A DNA stretch of 7,323 nt from positions 1 to 7,323 of the forward strand of contig DAVD01000003.1 of assembly GCA_002505405.1 (NCBI GenBank). Reading direction: 5' to 3'. The notes below the pieces were generated by a model. It worked only from the letters and a program-made list of their open reading frames with translations, was not told the origin of the DNA and did not search any database. Origin of the DNA: Candidatus Poseidonia alphae. Lineage in GTDB: Archaea; Thermoplasmatota; Poseidoniia; Poseidoniales; Poseidoniaceae. Each line of letters begins with the position of its first letter. The stretch's first letter is position 1. Both the position numbers and the translations under genes were made by a program. Below are positions 1 through 5,536 of this stretch, one piece after another.

Positions 1-722
1 GAGAACGGCCCACGAAGACCTTTGACATCCGGTAGCATTCGGTCCTTTGGAATTTTACAATCCTGGAATACGAGTTCGCTGGTTACGCTTGCTTTCAAAG
101 AGTGCTTCCCTTTCATTTCAGGAGCTGTGAATCCTTCGTCACCCTTTTCGACAATAAAGCCACGAATGACTCCGTCAAGTTTCGCCCAAACCACAGCGAC
201 GTCTGCAATGGTTCCGTTGGTGATCCACATCTTGGCCCCGTTGAGAAGGTAATGGTCGCCTTTGTCCTCAGCCTTGGTAATCATGTCACCAGGGTTTGAA
301 CCATAGTCGGGTTCGGTGAGTCCGAAGCACCCAACCCATTCGCCTGATGCCATCTTTGGGAGGTAATACTCTTTCTGCTCTTCACTTCCGAAATCCCAGA
401 TAGGATACATGGCAAGAGACCCCTGAACGGAGGCAAAGGAACGCAGTCCACTGTCTCCCCGTTCTAGTTCTTGACAGATGAGCCCGTATGCAACATAGGA
501 GAGACCAGGGCATCCATAGCCTTTGAGTGGGGCGCCGAGAACACCCATTTCACCAAGGGCTACCCGCCATTCGTCCAGAAACACACCGTCTTCGCAGGCT
601 TGCTCGATTTTTGGAATGACCTCTTCGTCCACCCACTCGCGAACTAAATCCCGAATCATGATTTCTTCTTCGGTCAGCAGGCTTTCTATATCGTAGAAAT
701 CTAGTCCTTCAAACGGCTCCAT
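1..722 (-). CDS. Acyl-CoA dehydrogenase, glutaryl-CoA dehydrogenase-like, N-terminal 240 residues (partial)
   Basis: This FAD flavoenzyme of the acyl-CoA dehydrogenase family probably converts glutaryl-CoA to crotonyl-CoA plus CO2 and passes electrons to ETF, whose subunits lie further along this window. The gene runs off the left edge, so about 150 C-terminal residues, including the expected catalytic Glu, are not visible. The visible part holds the helical N-terminal domain and the middle beta domain. Residues 87-103 (ERGDSGLRSFASVQGSL) closely match the glutaryl-CoA dehydrogenase signature, with the Arg-Ser pair at 94-95 that binds substrate in that family. Residues 131-145 contain the family motif CFGLTEPDYGSNPG, followed by KMWITNG at 164-170 and KHSLKAS at 206-212. 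I chose the ATG at 722 because GAGGGAG lies six bases upstream (729-735). An in-frame ATG at 743 would add seven residues and sits about 27 bases from a TATA-like box, so it is a real alternative. Family membership is nearly certain; substrate is inferred from motifs. Confidence 0.9.
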   Translation of the reverse strand, partial: MEPFEGLDFYDIESLLTEEEIMIRDLVREWVDEEVIPKIEQACEDGVFLDEWRVALGEMGVLGAPLKGYGCPGLSYVAYGLICQELERGDSGLRSFASVQGSLAMYPIWDFGSEEQKEYYLPKMASGEWVGCFGLTEPDYGSNPGDMITKAEDKGDHYLLNGAKMWITNGTIADVAVVWAKLDGVIRGFIVEKGDEGFTAPEMKGKHSLKASVTSELVFQDCKIPKDRMLPDVKGLRGPF

Positions 723-760
723 GGCTGTCTCCCTCAAACTCATGGCTACGCGCGTGCTTC

Positions 761-770
761 ATCAACATAA
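761..770 (-). promoter_or_regulatory. Possible TATA-like box for the acyl-CoA dehydrogenase gene
   Basis: The minus strand reads TTATGTTGAT here. It lies about 27 bases before the upstream ATG (743) and about 45 before the preferred ATG (722). This spacing would put transcription start near 741-743, giving either a leaderless message from 743 or a short leader containing the GAGGGAG site. The box is weak and was judged by eye, supported only by similar TTATG-containing boxes ahead of other genes in the window. Confidence 0.3.
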
Positions 771-788
771 CCCTTGAGCCGTGAAGGA

Positions 789-1976
789 TTACTTACTTTT
801 ATTCTTGGGAAAACGCCATGCTTTGTATTTGCGTTGGAGCCAAGGGCTGTTCATGTAAACAAGACCAAGGATGACACCCGGAACCGAAACCGCCACCGCC
901 CCGAGCACGAGGACTGTCATGATGTTTCCATCCACTTCTTCCAGGAGCGGAGAAAAGGCAATGATGTTGCCAAATTCAGTCACCATGAAACCTTCGTGCA
1001 TGCCGTTTTCCCAAACCACACTCATCGTCCTACCAGCAATTACAGAATCCCACTCAGCGGCATCTTCCGCCATGAGGACCGTGAACGCTTCGCTGGTTTG
1101 TGGCTCATGCCGAATCAGCGAAAATGGAGCCATGTGGACAAGACTGGTTCCACCGTGCCCCACAGTTACATCGGTTTGTTCGCCAGAGGATAAATCAAAC
1201 ATCAATGTTGGTTCCCCGTAAGATTGACTGGCATCAATTGTATTGATGCGGAGAGCTTTGCTACGGAGCCCACTTGCAAAGGCAACGCATTCATTCAATA
1301 CAGAATCTGAACATTCAACGCCGACCCAAGTTTCGGTTGTCGTTCCTGACATCCAGGTCAACTTGTGATCTCTGTCGATGACTGCAATACCGTCTTCAAG
1401 GCTAGAAGCAAAGCATACGTTGTAATTGGGATTCGGGTGACAGGAAATATCTGTGATTCGGCTGGTACTGGTGGAATTAAGAGATTGGAATCCGATATGC
1501 TCGGCAAACTTCCAGAGCATTCCATCCTCAGAACCAACGTAGGCATAGTCCCCTCCGGAACGCCAATCAACTGCTGAAAGGTCGTAACCCATCACTGAAA
1601 AGGAATCGTTGACGAACGTGATTCCATGGTCGTATGTATCGTAACGAAGAGCAAGGCCTTCATCTCCCATCATCAGTGCTGTGTTTCCACGAGGATGCCA
1701 TGCAACATCCTGCACCGTGGACGTTCGCCCTGTTAACAATTCAATGTCCTTTGAGCGGTCATCAGCACCGGTTGCAGAAAGAAGTCGCGCATAACCCTGG
1801 GCACCTGCAATAAGAACTGAAGCCCCGTCAGGAGAAACTTCGCCTACTTTGATTCCCAAATCTGTTTCGCCCAAGACGCCAGCATCGCTCAGCTTAATTC
1901 GCGTAACCGCTTCTGCTGAAACCGTAGGGATGAGAAACAAAAAAAGAACGAAAAGTGCAAACTTGCGTACGCCCAT
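789..1976 (-). CDS. Secreted, C-terminally membrane-anchored beta-propeller-like protein
   Basis: Function is not recognised. The 395-residue product begins with a classic signal peptide: basic MGVRK, a hydrophobic core, and a likely cleavage site VSA|E after residue 21. The long middle region has repeated short beta-strand segments typical of WD40/YVTN-like propellers, for example DVAWHP, AVDWRSGGDYAYVGSEDG and DISCHPNPN, spaced about 40-45 residues apart. Cysteines at 179/188 and 222/230 form two close pairs in consecutive repeats and could be disulfides. A hydrophobic segment at about 352-373 followed by a Lys/Arg-rich tail ending KNKSK indicates one membrane anchor with the propeller outside the cell. 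The frame stays open upstream to a TTG at 2051, but I start at the ATG at 1976 because the signal peptide begins there. GGTGGAGGT directly abuts this ATG, too close for a normal ribosome site, so initiation may be leaderless. It could act in binding, folding or envelope assembly; nothing visible decides. Confidence 0.75.
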   Translation of the reverse strand: MGVRKFALFVLFLFLIPTVSAEAVTRIKLSDAGVLGETDLGIKVGEVSPDGASVLIAGAQGYARLLSATGADDRSKDIELLTGRTSTVQDVAWHPRGNTALMMGDEGLALRYDTYDHGITFVNDSFSVMGYDLSAVDWRSGGDYAYVGSEDGMLWKFAEHIGFQSLNSTSTSRITDISCHPNPNYNVCFASSLEDGIAVIDRDHKLTWMSGTTTETWVGVECSDSVLNECVAFASGLRSKALRINTIDASQSYGEPTLMFDLSSGEQTDVTVGHGGTSLVHMAPFSLIRHEPQTSEAFTVLMAEDAAEWDSVIAGRTMSVVWENGMHEGFMVTEFGNIIAFSPLLEEVDGNIMTVLVLGAVAVSVPGVILGLVYMNSPWLQRKYKAWRFPKNKSK

Positions 1977-1997
1977 ACCTCCACCCACTGGCCCATC

Positions 1998-2006
1998 TAT
2001 GAAAAT
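1998..2006 (-). promoter_or_regulatory. Possible TATA-like box for the propeller gene
   Basis: The minus strand reads ATTTTCATA about 22-30 bases ahead of the ATG at 1976. That is the distance expected for a leaderless archaeal transcript, which would suit a start codon whose only purine-rich sequence is immediately adjacent. The match is poor and was judged by eye. It lies in the roughly 118-base divergent region shared with the DUF5611-like gene. Confidence 0.25.
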
Positions 2007-2062
2007 CTCTCCGACGAGGTAGGCACCCTCACTACCGCCTGATTTCAGCAACTCGGACGGTG

Positions 2063-2072
2063 ATGCTTATGT
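2063..2072 (+). promoter_or_regulatory. Possible TATA-like box for the DUF5611-like gene and tyrS
   Basis: ATGCTTATGT lies roughly 23-32 bases before the ATG at 2095. If used as a TATA box it would place the transcript start at or next to that ATG, giving a leaderless message, and it would serve the downstream tyrS as well. The sequence is a weak match, supported by position and by similar TTATG boxes elsewhere in the window. Confidence 0.3.
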
Positions 2073-2094
2073 CAAAAGGGTGCTTCGCCAAACC

Positions 2095-2616
2095 ATGGAG
2101 CGATTTGCTGTTAAGAGAGGCGTGCAAAAGACGATGGGCGGAAATGCAGGGTTAGCGAAACTCGCAACCCAATATTTTGAAGACATCAATGTAGACGCAG
2201 ATGGCGTATTTACTGGCTCATACGGGATTTTGGTCATGGTCCAAGGCTCCTTTGACTCAACCGGCAAACTTGCCGTTGATGTTGAACAACTCAAAGGAAG
2301 CGCTCTTGGCGAATTCTTAGAAGGAGAAAACGGTCGTGAGATGGCCATGGAATCCCGTCGAAGGTGGTCTGGATTTTTGGACGACGCCACAGGATATTCT
2401 GCAAAACAACGTGGAGACAAGGCTAAGGAGGAAGCAAAGAAGTTCTCAAAGGCTAAATCCGCTATCAAAATGGCTCACAAGGCTATGGAATTGATGGATG
2501 TCTCCCCGGAAACTCAGACCAAGGCCCACGAACTCATCGAAAAGTTGCAAGGCATGATCGATGCAGAGACTCCTCCGTCAGAAGGACAAGTCAAGAAACT
2601 GAACGACCTCTTCTGA
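2095..2616 (+). CDS. DUF5611-like archaeal protein with helical C-terminal extension
   Basis: Molecular function is unknown. The 173-residue product resembles the archaeal DUF5611 family by recall: an N-terminal KRG motif (7-9), a short alpha/beta core with TGSYGILVMVQG (40-51) and LAVDVE (59-64), then WSGFLDDATGYSAKQR (91-106), which matches the family's typical ending. Beyond that, about 103-155 is a charged, Lys/Ala-rich helix likely to form a coiled coil, and the last residues PPSEGQVKKLNDLF make a short Pro-anchored helix. This makes it longer than the roughly 110 residues I recall for the family. I prefer the ATG at 2095 to an in-frame GTG at 2080: neither has a convincing ribosome site, but the TATA-like box is placed for a leaderless start at 2095 and the product then begins close to the KRG motif. 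tyrS follows 10 bases after its stop, so the two are probably co-transcribed. Family assignment is moderately sure. Confidence 0.7.
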   Translation: MERFAVKRGVQKTMGGNAGLAKLATQYFEDINVDADGVFTGSYGILVMVQGSFDSTGKLAVDVEQLKGSALGEFLEGENGREMAMESRRRWSGFLDDATGYSAKQRGDKAKEEAKKFSKAKSAIKMAHKAMELMDVSPETQTKAHELIEKLQGMIDAETPPSEGQVKKLNDLF

Positions 2617-2623
2617 GGGTGAT
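2615..2623 (+). promoter_or_regulatory. Ribosome binding site of tyrS, overlapping the upstream stop codon
   Basis: GAGGGTGAT matches seven of nine bases of GGAGGTGAT, the complement of the usual archaeal 16S 3' end, and sits three bases before the tyrS ATG. Its first two bases are part of the TGA stop of the preceding gene, which supports translational coupling. Confidence 0.6.
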
Positions 2624-2626
2624 TCC

Positions 2627-3772
2627 ATGACGGCTGAGAATCCATTGGATGCTTTTAGCGAACGGATTCCTGCCATCGATGAATTGTCTCCGGACAAGAA
2701 AGACCGACTCGGGTTGATGGTCGGTCATGTTGACGAAGTTGTGGGACTGGAACACCTTGTGAAATGTTTGACCGAGGGAACTTCGAGGTCAGGAGATGAC
2801 GTAGTACAATGCTACGTTGGTTTTGAGCCAAGTGGAAAGGCTCACATCGGTTGGAAAGTTCTTTCCTTGCAGTTGCGTAGAATGCTTGACGCTGATACAA
2901 ATGTGTTGATCTTCCTCGCCGACTGGCACGCATGGGTGAACGATAAATTCGGGGGCGACATGGAGGCGATCCAAACCACAGCCAGCTACATGGAAGATAC
3001 ATTCAGAGCCCTTCTTGGTAATCCACCCGAAGGAACAGGCCCTGGACAGCTCCAATTCAAGTGGGCTAGCGAAGTGATGGAATCCAGTGAATACTGGGCC
3101 CGAGTATTGCGCTGTTCTAAGGGAGCCACACTTGCGATGGTCCGCAAGACGTTTACCATCATGGGCAGAGATGAAGCATCCTCTGACCACGACCTTTCCA
3201 AATTCTACTATCCCGCCATGCAGGCTGCAGATATTTTTGAGATGAACATCGACATTGCGATTGGAGGGATGGACCAACGAAAAGCCCACATGTTCATGAG
3301 AGATGTCGCCTCAAAATACGGGTGGGAAAAAGCGACCTGCTTGCACACACCCATCATTTCCTCACTCAAAGCCTCGGGCAGTCGAATGGAATCGTTTGAT
3401 CATAAAATGTCAAAATCCGACCCATCAGGCTCATTGCTCCTTCACGACACCCACGAACGGATCCGTAAGAAAATGCGAAAGGCTTACTTGGACCCAGAAG
3501 ACCAACAATCGCCCGTTTACGAACTCGCAGAATACATTGTATTACCTGAATTTGGTGAAATCGTAGTGACCCCTGACCCTCGGTTTGGAGAACCAAGCAC
3601 CTGGACCACCCTTGAAGCGTTCAAAGAAGCCGTCACCAACGGCACCTTGCATCCCCTGGATGCGAAATTTGGAGTTGCGGACGGACTTGCTAAAGGGTTG
3701 GAATCAGTTGAAGCCTACTTCGAGGGGAACCCCGAAACCCTTGATGCCGTCACTGCCCTCATGCAAGGATAA
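2627..3772 (+). CDS. tyrS: Tyrosyl-tRNA synthetase, archaeal type
   Basis: This class I enzyme attaches tyrosine to tRNA-Tyr using ATP, in the cytoplasm. The Rossmann catalytic domain begins with YVGFEPSGKAHIGW (63-76). The nucleotide motif is HIGW at 73-76 in place of the usual HIGH, and the second motif is KMSKS at 260-264. Residues equivalent to the tyrosine pocket of the Methanocaldococcus enzyme are present: Tyr63, Tyr195, Gln199, Asp202 and Gln217, the last within GGMDQRK. The GFEPSG motif and these pocket residues separate it from tryptophanyl-tRNA synthetase. The C-terminal part (about 316-381), with PRFGEP and LHPLDAK, matches the small archaeal anticodon-recognition domain. At 381 residues it is longer than the roughly 306 of the Methanocaldococcus protein, partly because of about 30 extra N-terminal residues. 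It appears to be second in an operon with the DUF5611-like gene, and its TAA lies two bases from the stop of the convergent MCM-like gene. Confidence 0.96.
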   Translation: MTAENPLDAFSERIPAIDELSPDKKDRLGLMVGHVDEVVGLEHLVKCLTEGTSRSGDDVVQCYVGFEPSGKAHIGWKVLSLQLRRMLDADTNVLIFLADWHAWVNDKFGGDMEAIQTTASYMEDTFRALLGNPPEGTGPGQLQFKWASEVMESSEYWARVLRCSKGATLAMVRKTFTIMGRDEASSDHDLSKFYYPAMQAADIFEMNIDIAIGGMDQRKAHMFMRDVASKYGWEKATCLHTPIISSLKASGSRMESFDHKMSKSDPSGSLLLHDTHERIRKKMRKAYLDPEDQQSPVYELAEYIVLPEFGEIVVTPDPRFGEPSTWTTLEAFKEAVTNGTLHPLDAKFGVADGLAKGLESVEAYFEGNPETLDAVTALMQG

Positions 3773-3774
3773 AC

Positions 3775-4632
3775 TTACTTACCCTCTACAATCGGCAACG
3801 GTTCAACACTGATGACGTCGATTGAAAGCAAACGACGCGTGTCTTTCGCAAAGTTCCGGGTTGGAATAGGTTGTACTCTGAGAATGCCGTTAATACGCAT
3901 GAAGGATGAACTCTCGATGTCTCCAACCAAGTCATCAGCCAGCGTGCCGATGAGTTCGAATTTTGTTGAGCACTGAAGGAGATGGTATTCTTTATTGTAA
4001 CTGATCTGCCTCATCGAAATATCCTGGACGTCCTCATAATAGCACTCGTCGGTCAACATGCGGAAATTGGGCCGCGGATAAAAATGAGTCAATGGGATGC
4101 CTTTTGTCTCAATTCCTTCAATCGATTTTTGAAGACAGATGCGGCATACATTTGGACTCTCACGTTCTCGTGCTCTGCGTTGCTCAACGATTGTTGAGGT
4201 CCCACAATCCTTGCACTTGTAGATGGCAGACTTTAGCCAACCGTATGGATGGGACACGTGGGCTATTTTCACATCAACTGAGAGAAGTTTGTCCCGGTCG
4301 CGCATCCGTAGTTCGTCCATGGTTCGATGGTAATTCGTACTCAAATTTACAACTCGGACAATCGGCCGGGTCAGGACTCCATTTTGGTCAAATTGTTCTT
4401 TCAGTACTTTATCCCCCATTGAGAGCGTTCTGGCTGGATTCAAATGGAATTCCGTTTTGAGAACATTGTCCTTTGACATGACATCGTGTTGAACTTCAAA
4501 TCCAAACACGTTCATCTCAAGGCCTTCCAAGTTCTTAATTTCAGGCAAATACTCCTCCTCAAACAATGTTCGCCATGCTGCGAGGACTTGCTGGTCTTTC
4601 TCACCGAGGTCAATGGGGTCGTCTGCTGACAT
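3775..4632 (-). CDS. Stand-alone MCM N-terminal-like protein (zinc ribbon plus OB fold, no ATPase domain)
   Basis: The 285-residue product resembles the DNA-binding N-terminal half of the MCM replicative helicase. Residues about 1-85 are a helical domain-A-like region. Residues 87-137 contain RPIVRVVNLS, DELRMRDRDKLLSVDVKIAHVS and LKSAIYKC, in the order in which MCM proteins enter their first OB strand. A zinc ribbon follows with Cys140-X2-Cys143 and Cys163-X2-Cys166. Residues 200-206 (EDVQDIS) and 235-253 (DDLVGDIESSSFMRINGIL) correspond to the closing OB strands, where MCM usually has a form like LVDxVKPGDRVxVTGIL. The protein then ends at a clean TAA: no Walker A, Walker B or arginine finger follows, and tyrS begins its tail two bases beyond, so this is a complete gene rather than an edge truncation. 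It may bind single-stranded DNA or modulate the true MCM; that role is inferred. The ATG at 4632 has AGGGGT about 9-14 bases upstream and a TATA-like box about 30 bases upstream. Confidence 0.75.
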   Translation of the reverse strand: MSADDPIDLGEKDQQVLAAWRTLFEEEYLPEIKNLEGLEMNVFGFEVQHDVMSKDNVLKTEFHLNPARTLSMGDKVLKEQFDQNGVLTRPIVRVVNLSTNYHRTMDELRMRDRDKLLSVDVKIAHVSHPYGWLKSAIYKCKDCGTSTIVEQRRARERESPNVCRICLQKSIEGIETKGIPLTHFYPRPNFRMLTDECYYEDVQDISMRQISYNKEYHLLQCSTKFELIGTLADDLVGDIESSSFMRINGILRVQPIPTRNFAKDTRRLLSIDVISVEPLPIVEGK

Positions 4633-4656
4633 GGAATTTTACCCCTATGTTGAGGG

Positions 4657-4665
4657 TTCATAATC
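4657..4665 (-). promoter_or_regulatory. TATA-like box for the MCM-N-like gene
   Basis: The minus strand reads GATTATGAA about 25-33 bases before the ATG at 4632, preceded by purine-containing CCAA that could serve as a BRE. The spacing predicts transcription starting at or within a few bases of the start codon. Assigned by eye. Confidence 0.4.
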
Positions 4666-4670
4666 TTGGC

Positions 4671-4680
4671 GGGTTAACCC
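4671..4680. promoter_or_regulatory. Perfect 10-base palindrome between two divergent promoters
   Basis: GGGTTAACCC is identical to its reverse complement. It sits just upstream of the proposed TATA box of the MCM-like gene and about 13 bases upstream of that of etfB. The placement suits a dimeric regulator that affects one or both genes, but no second copy was seen in the window, so a regulatory role is a guess. Confidence 0.3.
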
Positions 4681-4693
4681 GTAACTTCGTGGG

Positions 4694-4701
4694 CTTAAAT
4701 C
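4694..4701 (+). promoter_or_regulatory. TATA-like box for the etfBA operon
   Basis: CTTAAATC is the best TATA-like sequence upstream of etfB. It would place transcription start near 4722-4726, giving a leader of about 65 bases that contains the strong ribosome site at 4775. The box lies within a small inverted repeat, GGCT (4692-4695) and AGCC (4702-4705). Confidence 0.4.
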
Positions 4702-4774
4702 AGCCACCTTCATCTCATATGCAGTGGTGACAAGGTTCATGAATTGGATGCCGGTGGTTCATCCATCCGTACAC

Positions 4775-4783
4775 GGAGGAGTG
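4775..4783 (+). promoter_or_regulatory. Strong ribosome binding site that fixes the etfB start
   Basis: GGAGGAGTG lies six bases before the ATG at 4790. This is the strongest Shine-Dalgarno sequence in the window. It selects 4790 over earlier in-frame starts at 4724, 4739 and 4748, which have no such site and would add residues unlike any ETF beta N-terminus. Confidence 0.8.
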
Positions 4784-4789
4784 ACCCAT

Positions 4790-5527
4790 ATGCCAAACAT
4801 TGTTGTCCTTGTAAAGCAAGTCCCAGATACCAACGCCAAGATAGCCATCAACGGCCAAACCGTTGATTTATCAGCCGTGAAAATGGTCATGAGCCCGTAC
4901 GATGAATTCGCCCTCGAGACTGCCTTACTCCACAAGGAAGCCGCCGGTGGAGAGGTAACAGCCCTCACGGTAGGTGGACCCTCTGCGGAGAAAATTCTCA
5001 AGGATGCAAAAGCCATGGGCGTAGACAACATTGTTCGAATTGAATCATCCGATTCAATGGACACCAATGCTCTACAAACCGTACTTAAGGAAGCCATTTC
5101 AGGCCTTGGTGCAGAAGTGGTTTACTGCGGTAAATCCGCAGCCGACACAGGCGCTGGCTCAACCGGACCCGGTGTTGCAGAACGCCTCGGATGGTCCTCT
5201 GCCTCGAACGTAATCTCTGCAAGTTTCGATGGCGGTCTTTCGGTCACATCTCCTGGCAAAGGCGGCAACGTCCGCCTCAGCGTCCCCCTACCCGCAGTTG
5301 TATCGTGTGACAAGGGAAGTTTCAAAGTTCGAAAAGCCAACATTAAGGGCATCATGCAAGCCAAGAAGGCTGCTGTTGATGTTCGTGCAATTGAAGCCCC
5401 TCCTTCCACCGCTACCGTGGTGAACCAATCCCTTCCTCCCGCTAAACCTGCAGGAAAGTCCTACCAGGGCGGCGAGGCTGCCGCTGAAGTAGCACAACTG
5501 CTCCGGGACGAGGCCAACGTACTGTGA
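4790..5527 (+). CDS. etfB: Electron transfer flavoprotein, beta subunit
   Basis: ETF beta pairs with ETF alpha to form a soluble heterodimer that accepts electrons from acyl-CoA dehydrogenases and passes them toward the quinone pool or another acceptor. The 245-residue product has the usual length. It starts MPNIVVLVKQVPDT, the standard ETF beta opening. It continues with MSPYDEFALETAL (34-46), which aligns with the family's NPYDEFALEEAL. Next comes GKSAADTGAGSTGPGVAERLGW (114-135), the region lining the nucleotide (AMP) site. It ends with RKANIKGIMQAKK (181-193), the family motif normally read as PSLRGIMxAKKK. The C-terminal PPAKPAGKSYQGG segment is the arm that embraces the alpha subunit. 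The start is set by the GGAGG site. etfA follows nine bases after the stop, an operon arrangement. A sequence-based choice between the ordinary and bifurcating ETF types was not attempted. Confidence 0.95.
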   Translation: MPNIVVLVKQVPDTNAKIAINGQTVDLSAVKMVMSPYDEFALETALLHKEAAGGEVTALTVGGPSAEKILKDAKAMGVDNIVRIESSDSMDTNALQTVLKEAISGLGAEVVYCGKSAADTGAGSTGPGVAERLGWSSASNVISASFDGGLSVTSPGKGGNVRLSVPLPAVVSCDKGSFKVRKANIKGIMQAKKAAVDVRAIEAPPSTATVVNQSLPPAKPAGKSYQGGEAAAEVAQLLRDEANVL

Positions 5528-5533
5528 AGTGAT
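5526..5533 (+). promoter_or_regulatory. Ribosome binding site of etfA, overlapping the etfB stop
   Basis: GAAGTGAT resembles the end of GGAGGTGAT and stands three bases before the etfA ATG, the same geometry as the tyrS site. It begins inside the TGA of etfB, which suggests coupled translation that would keep the two subunits in balance. Confidence 0.5.
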
Positions 5534-5536
5534 ACC

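Noticed and set aside
723..788. Possible small gene or RNA between the dehydrogenase and propeller genes
   Set aside because: The 66 bases hold no convincing frame, hairpin or T-run; only a possible TATA-like box was kept.
774..1193. A 139-codon plus-strand open frame opposite the propeller gene
   Set aside because: The translation is His/Arg-rich with no hydrophobic core, and the opposite strand has a coherent signal peptide, repeats and membrane anchor.
1977..2051. N-terminal extension of the propeller protein to a TTG at 2051
   Set aside because: It would add 25 Gly-rich residues ahead of a textbook signal peptide, and would cover the divergent promoter region.
2789..3289. A 166-codon minus-strand open frame opposite tyrS
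   Set aside because: It overlaps the most conserved part of tyrS and its product has no recognisable features.
4724..4789. N-terminal extension of etfB to earlier in-frame starts
   Set aside because: GGAGGAGTG just before 4790 and the canonical MPNIVVLVKQ start show that translation begins there.
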